From contig FWCC01000004.1 in NCBI GenBank assembly GCA_900169235.1, positions 1 through 64,000 on the forward strand: a DNA stretch of 64,000 bases, written 5' to 3'. Within the stretch, counting starts at the first letter, position 1, and each line of letters begins with the position of its first letter. Source of the stretch: Zarea fungicola (taxonomy: Eukaryota; Ascomycota; Sordariomycetes; Hypocreales; Cordycipitaceae). This document shows, in pieces, positions 1 through 11,623 of this stretch. The position numbers and the translations under genes were made by a program. The notes below the pieces were generated by a model. The model was given only the letters and a program-made list of their open reading frames with translations, made no database searches and had not been told where the DNA came from.

Positions 1-2005
1 ACTTTTGTCCCCCCACTGTAGTTCGGCCATTCTGATACTGGAGTAGATGAATGGTCTCATAAAACGGCTGTCACCTAATGTCCCTCAGTTGTTCTCGTTC
101 CCAGTCAGGTACCACTTGACTCAGCTTATCACATCACCGTCGCCTCCTTCCACTGTCATTGCACGCCCCTCCCTTTTCTCCTTCTTTTTGACGGGTACAG
201 GAGGTATGCTAGGCGATGGGAAATTTCACATACATGTATGTGGGAGTGGCAGGCTAGGGTAATAGTTGAGCTGAGGCCTCTCAGCTAAGGAGGCAACGTC
301 GAGATATGTATCAGACAAGCAGCTTGTTGTAGCGATTGAAGACCTTTATTATCGATGGTACCCTCCAGCAGCGCAAAAGGCAGCAGTCTCATCCTTTCAG
401 CGCAGCATATGCAATTCTCAGCTGCGGTTGCATTTCATGATTCATGTGAGACCAAGTACAAGGATTTCAGCTAACAGTGCAAGTGGCGACAGCTGCATTA
501 TTTGGCTGAGTTCTAAATTTTATATTCCGAAAACTAGGCCGACGGAGGTTGACTTGAATAGGCTACTCTTAATCGTAAAAAAACCGGTTGAGGTGACGCA
601 AAGACTTTGCATTACTGTCTGACTGGTACACGTAGCAGGAGTGAGGAAGTCGTAGAATACGCCACACTGCATTCACGAGGGATTCCCGATGCACCAATGT
701 CTACAGAAGCAAGACGAAACGTGACAAATGTTAATGAAGGATCTGGAAGCAATATAAAATCAACGGGTGCCACGGAGGCCCTAGCAAATGTCAAAAGCTT
801 CACTTACGCACTCATTCAGGGTAGCTCTTGTTCAAATTATGAGTGGCGGTGGCGGTGGCTGACTGGCGCCTCATGGCGATTTACTTGAAGGTGCTCCGAT
901 AATAAGCCAAGAACATTCAAAGCGGCCTTTGATGCCGGTGCAGAGTTGCAGAGAGTAAAGTCCAATTCTGCATCCGTCTAGCGGTGCCATCGTGCTCCTT
1001 CCCATGCCATAAACTTGAGCATGAAGCGGCGAGGCTGGCCACTCGCATCGCACCAGTTTCAAAGTAAACAGCGCCTGAGTCAACATATTCGCCACACTGA
1101 AGTGAATATTTTGTCTCTGAGACGAGGTCTGCTATGAAAACAGTCACCTCGTGGCCCTCTCGGCACAGAAGGAATGTAGATCTCAGGTCTGAAAATAAAG
1201 TCAAATGGATCTTCAGTATTAAGACCAAGTTTTATTATAGATTTTGTTATTCCTTTAATAACTACTATATTCCTAATGTCAGATGTGATAGCCCTCTAGT
1301 TATAACCTGCTAGGAGCCAGGAATAGCTAGGTGCTCCTTAATATTAACGACATTCTGCTCGTAGCTGCAAGACAGCCAACAGGTTTGTGACTATTGCCGA
1401 ACATACTGTTGGAATATATAGATTGCAAGTGGCAGATGAATGGCTAATTTCTGTCTCTATAGCCATATGTATACAGCCGTCAAAAGTGGCCACATGGATG
1501 TACATTGAATTAGTGGCTTCTAGTAAGGCTCTACCATATGTACTACAAAATAGCTTTGATCCAAGTATTTATAATTAAATCGAGCCTTATTTTATTTCTT
1601 TACCGCGCTTCTATTTTCACATGGCAATTTTTCATGGGTAGCAAGGAATCAGAAGCAGTGTGCTTTTATATCAGCTATCAGCTACCGGCAACTGGTAGCC
1701 TCAGTGCTAGTAACTTTGGTTCAGGAAACGACGGAAACAATGGCAACGAGCGCGCGGGAAAGGCCCGTTCATTTATCTCGTGACCAGTAGCAAAGAGGCG
1801 TTTGGGATTATATCTAACAATAAAGTTTGTTTTGGGGGGGGATTCAGTAAAGCTGCCTTTTCATGTTCATGTCGGTACAGTATGGAGATGGCCTTTGTGT
1901 CAATAATAATAATCAAGACCAAATTGTTACATGGCATCAGAACGATGGAACAGAGGCATACCATCATGAAGCGCGCGTACCATGTCCAAAAGGGAACTGC
2001 CATGT

Positions 2006-2632
2006 CTACCTCGTAAATACTGTTGAAGCCAGAAGAAGAAAAACAATCAGGTTTAACGTTGCAAAAGGAAGCAATGTATGGAGTGCATGGACATGTAGCA
2101 GTTCCTTTTTAGAGTTTCTTTCTTTTATTTTAATATGTCCCACGTCCGTCTCATGTGAAATGCAGATCGTCCAGTACAAAGACAGGCGCGCATGACCACC
2201 AATTTGATCATCTGGCTGTGCAACTGTGCCAGAGGAAGGCCATGCCAGCCTAAAACGCCCGTTGTACGCCCTGCTCCGTGCGCTGCTGTTGCTGGTGCTG
2301 CTGGAAGTTGGTGGGGAGGCTCCGTTGAAAAGGAAAACCTGCCCCTCCTCAGTGCCGGCGCGTCCTGTCTTGCCGATGATACCACCCTGCCAGTCTGGTT
2401 TCTTGTGCCAGGCAACGTCCCACGAAACGATTGTAGGCGGTAGGCAGGGTATTAATACCCAGTAAAGAGGTGATTTGCAGCCCCCTCTTCCGCACCAGCC
2501 CGACGGCTTGGCTCTGCTCCGCTGTACTGTCAATCTCTGATTAATATCAGGTGCCCTTGTACCAGCCTCGTTGCATTGCGTGTAGGCGATTCCACCTCTG
2601 TAGCGGCCCAACTGAGGGGCTGCCTGGTCCAT
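2006..2632 (-). other. Doubtful 208-codon open frame
   Basis: An ATG-initiated frame of 208 codons without introns. It has no domain I recognise. The product is basic and Ser/Gly-rich in the middle, and ends in a hydrophobic run (LIVFLLLASTV) that could act as a C-terminal membrane anchor. The opposite strand also carries open frames here, so GC-rich sequence free of stops is an equally good explanation. It could be a lineage-specific gene, but nothing beyond its length supports that. Confidence 0.12.
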
Positions 2633-3191
2633 GCCCAGCGCAGGGGCTGCTAGAAAAAAAAGGAGGAGGGGCAAGCCGCGCCTTCACCAACTTGGCGAAC
2701 CTTGTCTTGGGAACCCTGAAAAGACGTTTAAATAAAATTGAGAATGTTTACAAGGTGTTATCTACTTACTCCCTACACACATGGTTCTGTTGTAGGAGCC
2801 CATCCCATGAAACTTTACGACTTGCATTGTTTATTTTTATTTTCTACCAGGACAGCAATATGAGCAATAACAACAACCCGTAATTATTGAAACATATATA
2901 TATTTTAGGTACTAGACACTACGAGTTTAACTGTTGGGTACCTGTAGCGACACCAGTTTACACTGTAAAGTGGTTGATATGATGGGTGGCAGATGATTGG
3001 TATAGCCATAATAGGTTTAGCGCTTTATCCAACCTTGAGAATCGGTTGGCATGTCTTAGGATTTCCTCGTCGTCTTTCTCTTCAGCAGCTCTCAAAGTAT
3101 CGGTACCTATCCATCGACACGTTCTGGCTTGCATGCCCCGCAGCCAAGCCTTGCAGAACCAAGATCCAGAGGTTGCGATACATCCGTTTTG

Positions 3192-3218
3192 GTGTGTGTG
3201 TGTGTGTGTCTGTGTGTA
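3192..3218. repeat. GT dinucleotide microsatellite
   Basis: About 13 GT units with a single interruption (GTCTGT), followed by a looser TG-rich tail. It is a simple sequence repeat in non-coding DNA with no evident function. Confidence 0.9.
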
Positions 3219-3820
3219 TGCTTATGTGGGTGTTTGCGGCGAACCCTGAGTGTTGGCATTTTGTTTAAAAAAAAAAGGAAGTAGGCACGGTACAATGCCG
3301 CAGTACTCCGAAGTTTCTTTTTCAATTTCCCACCAAGCCAACTGACTGCCTGCAACATTACTAGAGTTCGGCCAGTAACTTGATTTGGTTCTTTGCACCT
3401 ACACGCCTGGAGAAATGCGGCATGTTATGTACTCTGAACTTGCCAGGTGATCTCTAGGCCTCATCCGCATTACTGGAAATAGATACCGAGCTAGGAGCTC
3501 GGGAGCCAAACCACTAACTACCCAAGTTAACCTGAGTTAACCCAATAAACCAAACCAACCTTCTACACCGCGAAACTCCCCGCCGTCAAAGGTATCCTGG
3601 TTGGGGCTCTGCTCCTGCATAGGCTCAGTGTTTCGGCCACGCTCCTTTCTGTAGTACAACAACCACACACTTGTTCGTATGTAACTGTCATAATCGCTCG
3701 CATGTTTTCCTCGAGTTTCGAGAAGCCAAACCACCGGCATCCCATGTTTCGGACGACTTGACGCTTGCCTGTTGCCTGTTTGTTTACTGCAACATTTTAC
3801 TGGATCCGCGTGCCTGTGCA

Positions 3821-4100
3821 GTACTGGGTACAAGGCGGCGTTCATTACAGTGAAGGAGAGGAGAGGCGCTTTGGTGGTGTGGTGTTATCCGGCTAGTACC
3901 AACGTAGCAGCTCCAGCAGACCCGGTTGGTTAGCACCTAGACCATCCAATGTATTCGGTACCACGTACCAGTCAGTACCAGCCAGTGCAGGCCCAGTACC
4001 ATTGCCAGGTTGGACAGGTAGGCCAAGGAAAGAAGAAAAAGGCGCTAGAAACCCGCCACTAGCCAACTGCTTTACTGGTGGATGGGGGCACACGGGGTAC
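3821..4100. promoter_or_regulatory. GTAC-word cluster upstream of CDC24
   Basis: The tetramer GTAC occurs eight times in 280 bases (from 3821, 3828, 3896, 3958, 3965, 3975, 3996 and 4097), mostly as AGTACC or GGTACC. About one would be expected by chance. It lies 660-940 bases before the CDC24 start, just upstream of the CT-rich leader. Similar clusters precede the C2H2 gene and the SAPS gene. A promoter role is inference. Confidence 0.3.
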
Positions 4101-4762
4101 CGCTAGCAATAACGCTAGCACCGGTCAAACCTCCTGGGGCTGGGTGCTGGGATGCCTGTGGGCGGTTCAGATTAGGTGTATCTCTCCCCTGTCTGCCACC
4201 TTGGAGACCGCCAATTGCTCTCCCCCCATCGCCGCAGGACGCCGCTCCAACATCTCAATCCCATTCCTCGACCATTTCCGCTTGCTGACTCCAGCCAACT
4301 CGCTTCATCGGCCGCAACCCTCTCTCCTCCACCCATTCTACTTCTCAAGGACGAGGCCTCTCGCGCTGTTCCAGAAACTCCTGGTCACCAACAGCCCGCG
4401 TTCCGGCTGCCTTTTCCTCCCCCTCGACTTCAAACGCCGTGTTTCCGTGCACCCCACTACCACCAACTCCTTACTCTGTCAGATCCAAGGTGCTGGACAG
4501 CAACGATACATACGACGTGCCCTTCCAACAGACGCTTATCCTGTCCACCTCGCCGAGCGCATTCTTGTTATCCAAACCGGTTCTAGGTTTTTCTCCCACT
4601 CGTCGGACTGCAGGCTCTGTCAAAGTCACATCCTGAACCCATCCCCGCAAAACCGCTGGAGCTGCGGCTAGTTTTCGCCAAGCAGCAATCTCACATTTCC
4701 AACACCGCCCGACTCTTCGCTACGTGCTTGCCCAGCACGCGCGACTGATGGGCTCCTAGGAC

Positions 4763-7700
4763 ATGGCACATGCTGTTTTAATGAGAACCAACACCGCTCC
4801 AGTACTTCCATCTGCTTCGAACGGTGTCGGATCTCTCACCAAGATGACTAGTGCCCCCCGAATCAGTCACCTGTCCAGCGCGACCACCTATGCCGGCTCT
4901 ACTGCCTCCCTGAGCTCTCTCAATAGCAATGCGACTGTTGTCCCTCAGAATGGTGGCCCAATCATTGCTACGGGAAATATCATTAACCAAAAGGCCGACG
5001 CCTCGAGATCACTTTACCAGATTTGCGTATCCCTAAAACTGCGACTGGCTCAAGTCCCAGACTTTCAGCCTTACCTCGAACAGGTCGATCCGAATGACCC
5101 TGTCGATTCGCTATGGAATCTGTTTCGTTCCGGCCACCCCCTCTTAATTATCTACAACGCTCTGCAGCCCGATACGCTCCTCAAAGTCGAAGAACCGAAC
5201 GCCTCGGAATCCAAAAAGTCAAAGATTGCCATTTTCAAGTTCGTTCAGGCATGCATGAAGGACCTGCAACTACCAGCTGGTGATACGTTTGTCATTACGG
5301 ATTTGATGGGCGACGATACAAGCGGCTTTGTCAAGGTTCGTGGTGCACGACCGCCCTCCCAACCCATCTTTCATTGTGCTAACTTAATTTCTTTCAAGGT
5401 TACCCAGGTCGTCAACTACGTACTCGATCTTGCCGAACAAAATGGACATCTGCTTCAACCAAAGTTTCTGCCGGAAGCAGACTCTGTCGTACCTGAAGCA
5501 GCCGCAACGATGAGCTACCGAGACCACATTCTCAAGGAACTCGTCGATACAGAACGAAAATACGTCCAGGATTTAGAAAATCTGCAGGATCTCAAAAAGA
5601 CACTAGAACAAAAAGGCGACGTTCCCGGCGATATCGTTCATCAAATTTTCCTCAACATAAATGCAATTCTTGATTTCCAGCGGCGCTTCCTAATCCGTGT
5701 CGAAACGACCAACTCGATGCCCAAGGACGAGCAGCGATGGGGTGCCTCATTTTGCACATACGAAACCTCGTTTGACATTTATCAACCATTCATCGCCAAT
5801 CAGAGAAAGGCTGCTCAAATCGCCAACCAGGTCTTTGACAAGATACAGCTTTCCGAACATCCCGTCGCCGCCGATTTCAACACCTTGGACGGCTTTTTGC
5901 TGAAGCCAATGCAGCGTCTTGTCAAGTATCCCCTACTTCTCAAAGATCTGATCAAGAAGACTGAGGACGAGGATATCAAGGATGACTTGCAGTCTGGTTG
6001 CGAGGCTGCTGAGCGAGTGCTCCACAAGGCCAACGAGGCCGTCCACCTTGACTTACTGGATGAGGCTCTTGAGGAGTTGATTGTCAGGGTAGATGACTGG
6101 AAATCCCATAGAGTGGAGCAATTCGGTCGGCTACTTCTACATGGCGTCTATGGTGTGGTAACGGGCAAGACTGACCAAGAGAAGGACTATGAGATCTATC
6201 TCTTCGAAAATATTTTGCTGTGCTGTAAGGAAGTCTCGGGCACAAAGAGTAGGGACAAGAAAGATAAGACTCGTTCCCAGGGCCCAAAAATTAGGAACAA
6301 GTATGCCAAGCTGCAGTTGAAGGGCAGAATTTTCATGACTAACGTGACGGATATCGTGTCTCTTTCCAAGCCTGGTATGCACTACTTTTGTCCAACATGG
6401 CGGAAAGCCCACTTGTTAATGCTTTATAGGTTCACACTCTGTTCAGATTTGGTGGAAGGGCGATCCGGGCATCGAAAACTTCACCATTAAGTTTGTACAT
6501 GAAGAAATGATGAGGAAGTGGGAAACAAGCCTCGATGCCCAGCGCAAGATGAGCGCGCCACGGTTGTCTTTAACCAGCGAAATGGCCACACAAGGCTTTG
6601 CCTGGACTCGGGACCACGGCCTAGAGAACCCATATCTGCAACAGGACGACGATGATGATGACGACTATACCCCTGCAACTACATCAACGCAGTTCCCAGC
6701 CCCACCGGGGACATCTATGCCTCGTACATCCTCCAGCTCGAATGTCCGCCAGCGATCCATGACTGGAGATAGCACACAGTCGCTGGCATCAATTGCCAGA
6801 GCACCCCCGCCCAGATTCCCGCTGCCAATGCCTCCAGCACCCCTTAGCCTGCAAACACAGAGCAATGGGGCATACTCTCCTGGGGCACGCGGAGGTGACT
6901 CTTACTTTTCACCCGTGGCCGACTCGCCAGTCTCCTCGAGAGCTAGCACAACAAGCGGCATCTTCCCTGGCCCACCATACCAGTTCCCTAGCAAGAATGG
7001 AGGTGTCTCCGGCTCGGGTTGGGATGAGAATGCGCGGTACACTGCACCTGCGATGCCTCGCGCCCCGTCCCGCGAAGGCCTTCCCTCCTCCTACAACAAA
7101 CCCCCTCGTGGGCCTTCGTTGCCTGTTATGGCAACAAACGTCGGGTCTGCGCAGCAGCAACGCAGTCGTTCCTATAGCACACCCGACGCTGGCATCCCTG
7201 GCCTCCCTAGGCAACGTCAGCCCAGTCAGGGCAATATCCCAGCGGTACCCGGTATCCCACAGCACCTGCATGAGAACGGAATTTCTCGATCTCAAAACGG
7301 CTCGCCCCGGAATGATCTGCCGATTCGAACGAATAGCAGCAGTCCCGGCGCTTCCCGACAGCCCATGCACAAACAGTCTGGCAGTCTCGGTGGCACCATG
7401 TCGCACTTCCCTGCTCAGCCTATTTACCCCCGACAGAACACCCCAAGCAGCCAGGGGTCTTCCATTCTTCGCGTCGATGCTATCGCAGCCAACTCCCGAA
7501 ATGGATCTCCTGCTCTGCCCAGCGCACCTCTTGGCCCACCTGCGAGCTATGCCGGTGAAGACATGCCGTTGCCAACACAACTTAAAGTTCGCGTCAATTG
7601 CGACAGTGGCAACTATGTCACACTTGTCGTAGCGTTCAATATAAGCTACCAGTCTTTGATTGATCGTATAGATGCAAAACTTGCCCGCTTTATGGTCAGC

Positions 7701-7877
7701 AGCATCAGCAAGGGCAATCTGAAGCTTCGCTACCGTGACGAAGACGGCGATTTTGTCACTATAGAAAGCGACGACGACATTCAAATCGCATTCATGGAGT
7801 GGCGCGAAGGCGTCCGGAACATGTATTCCGGCGGTGTCGGTGAGATTGAGCTTTTCTGTGTCGGAGACGCCTCCTAG
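4763..7877 (+). CDS. cdc24: Cdc24, Rho GTPase exchange factor for Cdc42
   Basis: Guanine-nucleotide exchange factor that activates Cdc42 (and probably Rac) at sites of polarised growth, acting at the hyphal tip with the scaffold Bem1. Three exons (4763-5335, 5399-6374, 6430-7877) give 998 residues. Domains in order are a Cdc24 calponin-homology-like region (about 90-210), a DH domain starting near 228 (ILKELVDTERKYVQDLENL), a PH domain (about 430-590), a long Ser/Pro-rich linker, and a C-terminal PB1 domain (about 898-998) with the acidic motif RDEDGDFVTIESDDD that pairs with Bem1. Intron 1 (5336-5398) is 63 bases, in frame and free of stops. It was removed because splicing restores the family reading FVKV-TQVVNYVL. 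Intron 2 (6375-6429) restores VQIWWKGDPGIENFTIKF. The start is the first ATG after a CT-rich leader. Confidence 0.96.
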
Positions 7878-9289
7878 AATGGCCAGCGATTATCGGTCCT
7901 GCCCGCACATTTCACGTCATGCATACACGAGCGACTCCTATTCCAACGTGCAATCTGCCCGTTTTCCAATATATAAAGAAACTCGAATACAGCCTGGTTG
8001 GAAACGCGATTCTGTCCGGGTCCAAACCACCTTCTCTTCTTCTCACCTCAAATACAGACCTTACTTGTTCAAAACCTTGTCAAACCAACTTTGCACTTGA
8101 AAACTTCTTTTGGGAAGTCTCATTTAAGTTTAACTTGTTCTTCCTTTTTCCTTTCCGAACGCGATATTCTCATTCGGGAACAAGCCTAGCAAAAGTCTTG
8201 TTCTCTACACCACACTCATTATTGGTGTATCTCGTTCTTCTCTTTTACAACATGGGATACATTGGCGCAGGCGACTACTACCACTTTAGGCGCGGGTATG
8301 GAGATGGGTGCATTCAGCATTTTACTTTTTTTCTTAACCATTTCTTCGTTTTTCTATTGCTCCTTTGTGGTTTTTCTCTCTTTGGTAAACGTCTTTTATC
8401 CTGGCGGTGCATGGTATTTCGCTTATTACTCTGCAAACTCCCATCTTGTTTGCCCTCACCTTGCCGCATGCATACTTTTGCTGAGTAGGACATTCTAAAG
8501 AGTGTTCTGGGCGACGGAGGCGAGATACAGGAAACTGAGATGCGAAAGGGCAGGAGGCTATTTTTTTTTTGGCCTCAATACACGCTGCTGGCAAGCCTGA
8601 AGGGAGTTGTACCTTCAAGATTATGCTGGATAGACGAGTGTTTTTCTTCTTCTGCTCGTTTTCTACTTTTAAAGCTACTTAGACTTTTTGACCCATTTAA
8701 ACCTGGGACTATTTTGTCCCAGGTGGCTTACGATTGAATGAAACCGCTGAATTTTACACAAATTTGGAACAAAACTGCAGTGCCTGCTTTGAATCTTGTC
8801 AGTACTTGAGGGTTCCTCTGGCAAGGCTTATCGAATGTTTACACAGTCACCGCTACTATTTACATGGCAGTTGGAACTTGAACATGAGGAATGTGTTAGG
8901 TGTAGATTTGATATTTTGGTGTTGCACATAGGTTCTACATGATATAAAAGTGTTAAAAGGGCAACGCTATCATCGTCTAGATGAATGAATCAACATCCTT
9001 TCGCCAGTGGTTTTGTACAAATGCCCATCCTCACTTGGGACTTTCTTTCTTTTTACTTCTTCCCAAAATAACGCCTGGTATATTGCAATGTGGCGTCAAA
9101 GCAAACCAACAATATTTTTGGTCATCTGTAGCTTGCTCGATCGCGGTCTTTCGTGTGACGGGGGTAGTAAACTCGTACTTAATGCTCAATGTCTTCCTTT
9201 GTCGTGTTTGTCGCGTGCTTAGCGATAATTCATCCGACGCTGAGTCAGTTCCCTGTTCCCGGTCCTTTTACTTCCTGGTAGAATTCGTT
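7878..9289. other. Intergenic region between convergent genes
   Basis: This stretch holds the 3' ends of CDC24 (+) and MRP10 (-). It is T-rich near 8040-8240 and 8330-8370. Open frames are short and none resembles a protein. I see no RNA gene. Confidence 0.6.
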
Positions 9290-9632
9290 TTACGTCGGTT
9301 TTCCATCGTAGGTGATGTACTTGCTGAAGCGACCCATGTGGTGGTTAATGGTATTCGCTGGCGCGGGTTGCGGCTTAGGCCCGTCCATGCAATGGCGCAG
9401 TTGTGTTTCGATAGCGGCACATCCAGCGGCATTGTATCCTGCAGACGCCCAGCAAGCTATAAATAATATGGTTAGAGCCATTGACAGACATACCTAGTAG
9501 CGCACATGAAGAAGAGAGCGACATACCAAGAACACTGGACATAATTGTAGTGCAGGGGTTCTTAGGCGTGCGTTTCGGGTTTTTGACACGAAGGACCTCT
9601 AGGGCCGGTAGGCGGATTGGTTTTTGTGGCAT
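9290..9632 (-). CDS. mrp10: Mitochondrial small-subunit ribosomal protein Mrp10 (mS37)
   Basis: Component of the mitochondrial ribosome small subunit, belonging to the twin CX9C (CHCH) group. Two exons (complement 9527-9632 and 9290-9456) with a 70-base intron give 90 residues, close to yeast Mrp10. The N-terminus PQKPIRLPALEVLRVKNPK matches the family's R-L-P-x-L-x-x-L-x-V-K/R start. Splicing creates the first CX9C pair (CTTIMSSVLAC). The second pair (CAAIETQLRHC) lies wholly in exon 2. The tail with MDGPKPQPAPANTINHHMGR is typical of fungal members. Yeast Mrp10 is reported to carry both matrix-targeting signals and Mia40-recognised cysteines. A second possible donor 33 bases downstream is discussed in the findings. 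Confidence 0.94.
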
Positions 9633-10073
9633 TGTGGGCGACAAGAAGGTAAGAAGCAACCGTCCGTACTAACTTGGCAAAGGAAAATAATTGTGAGTTT
9701 GTTATCACAATTGGGGGAAAACAGATTGTCATTCCATCTTTCTCATCGAAGCTCCTGGACGCCGAAGTGCTAGATCGAGGCGAGATATTTCATCACGTGA
9801 TGGAGCACGTGTAACACTTTCAACCAACAGGTTTTGCTGAGGATGGCTCCTGTGATTCCAATGGGGGAAATATATATAAAACTTGGTTAATGAAGTTGAA
9901 TCAATTTATTGAGAGATTTTGTATGAATTGTATAAAACTGGTAGTCGTGCTGTGGTTGGAACTGGTGCCAGCCGCAGATAGTTCTCATCAAAATCAAAGT
10001 CAAATCAATGATTAAAGGTTAAAAAACCAAAAGTCTCGAAAAACTGCTTCTTCTTGGATTATTCAGACACTGG

Positions 10074-10370
10074 CTATATGTCAATGGCAGTTTTACGATA
10101 TGCTGCTGGTACTGGCGCAGGCCGCAGACGATGCGCCAAGGGCCATCTAAGCCGTCCCAGGCGAGACTTTAACTTTCTTTTATGTCCACGGCCTGTATTT
10201 TTGGCTTTTCTATTGTTGTTGAGTCGGACTGCCTTCTTTTTTGCGCGTCGCCGGCGCATGTACCAGATGGCCCCGAGGAGAATTAGTAGCACGGGGACGC
10301 CAATCCCGAACCCCAGGATGAACTTGGTGCTTCTATCTGAGCCGCCGCTATTCTTTAGAATTAGATGTAT
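10074..10370 (-). other. Orphan frame with one membrane segment and basic tail
   Basis: The frame contains Gly-Phe-Gly-Ile-Gly-Val-Pro, then a hydrophobic run (VLLILLGAIWYM), then RRRRAKKK, which is the layout of a single-pass membrane anchor with a basic cytoplasmic start. The remaining tail is highly basic and ends at 10074. The frame is closed upstream by a TAA at 10373-10371, so an exon would have to begin at a splice acceptor such as the AG at 10354-10353. Upstream minus-strand sequence holds a Ser/Thr-rich frame but I cannot join the two convincingly. It may be the last exon of a decayed cell-surface gene, or chance. Confidence 0.2.
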
Positions 10371-11529
10371 TTATGAACAGTCCCTGAGCATGAAATTATT
10401 CTCAAGTTGTCCAATATCCATAGATGGCCGCTTCGTCATATTACAATCTGGGACACAGACATATGTTGACGCGACAGTGCTTTCCGATACAGTGACTGAG
10501 TTCCTCAAACAGTTAAGATATCTAGAATCAAATAAATCTACCTATATACCATCGTAAACATGGCATGGAGTTGGTTGGCGACGCCAAGAACAAATGACGT
10601 CTAATGTAGACGACTGTTGTTGCTGCCCCACAGCCTTAACCAAGACAAGAGGACACCGTGAGAGCCAATCCCTAATTCTACATAATGTAAAAAATATGCG
10701 GTAAATCTTTTTACAAGGGACTATGCCCAATTCAGAAGTGCAGAGCATTGTAATTTTTGGCTAGCGATGCCTCATGATTCCGGGTTGTCGGGGAGTCGTC
10801 GCCGATAGACCTACAATAGGTACATGATGGGGAATTGATGCACAGCAAGAGCTGTGTCTACAATTGGAAGGTACTCGATCAACCGTGTCCCATAATTCGT
10901 TTAAACAGCCACATGGAAGCTCGGGAACATATTAATGCTTGCTAACGTATGTCCCGCCAAGGTCCGGCTTTGCAGCCAATTGGTGTTGACAGACAAGGCT
11001 GTAGTCTAAGAGTAAGCTTACTGCCAAGAGTCTTATTGCTGCATCTGCAAGTTTCTGCTGGGCCAACTTACATTGATACTCACCGTTGAATGTGGGGAGG
11101 TTGGTCTGTTCATAACTTTGCTTCTAGCCTCTACCTTGTCATGTCACGCTCACTCTTCGTAGAAAATGCTTGACCATGTGGTTTTAAACCTGTCTAGGTT
11201 GATACGAATGAAGCAATCCACTTAGGTTTTCAATAGGCCAGTGCTTGTTCGTGTTCTGTTCATAAAAAAACCCTTCAAGCTCTTTGTATAGTCTGTGTGC
11301 CGCATGTTTAGCCTGCTCTGGAATAGGAAGGTGCCGTATTAACAGCGGTTACCAGGAGCAAAGGCGCGAACTTGGCGTGAATACAACGCAGCCAATCAAC
11401 CTTGCACAACAAGAAGTATTCGTAGTTGGCCTAACTTCTTTCAGGATAGGTTCAACTTGTAGTTTATTGGCTTCCTGTACATTTTAAAAAAGTAAATCTT
11501 TCTCCAAATAAACGAACACAATGGGTATC

Positions 11530-11538
11530 TATAAAAAG
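11530..11538 (+). promoter_or_regulatory. TATA box of the secreted-peptide gene
   Basis: TATAAAAAG stands 94 bases before the ATG at 11624. It is followed by a CT- and CA-rich stretch ending in CACCATG. This is the usual layout of strongly regulated fungal genes for small secreted proteins. Confidence 0.6.
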
Positions 11539-11623
11539 AGGACATTCTCCGTTCCTCATAGCCGCCCTACAGCAGACACTATCTATCACATCTACTCACA
11601 ACCCAATAAAAAAATATTTCACC

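Larger units (their letters stand above)
1..4762. other. Non-coding stretch and CDC24 leader
   Basis: No gene is supported here. Reading frames are short, overlap on both strands and mostly lack ATG starts. The last 600 bases before 4763 are strongly pyrimidine-rich, as in fungal 5' leaders. A GT microsatellite (3192-3218) and a cluster of GTAC words (3821-4100) are listed separately. One 208-codon minus-strand frame (2006-2632) is listed as doubtful. Confidence 0.6.
9633..11623. other. Upstream region of MRP10 and of the secreted-peptide gene
   Basis: No firm gene. Apart from the membrane-segment frame at 10074-10370 (minus), open frames are short. The last 100 bases form a recognisable promoter and leader for the cysteine-rich peptide gene. 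Confidence 0.5.

Noticed and set aside
4078..4671. 197-codon frame before CDC24
   Set aside because: It lies in the CT-rich leader, where stop codons are rare, and has no protein resemblance. An upstream ORF cannot be excluded but there is no evidence for one.
6793..7784. Open frames of 279 (+) and 291 (-) codons
   Set aside because: Both overlap the Ser/Pro-rich linker of CDC24 in other frames and show no family features.
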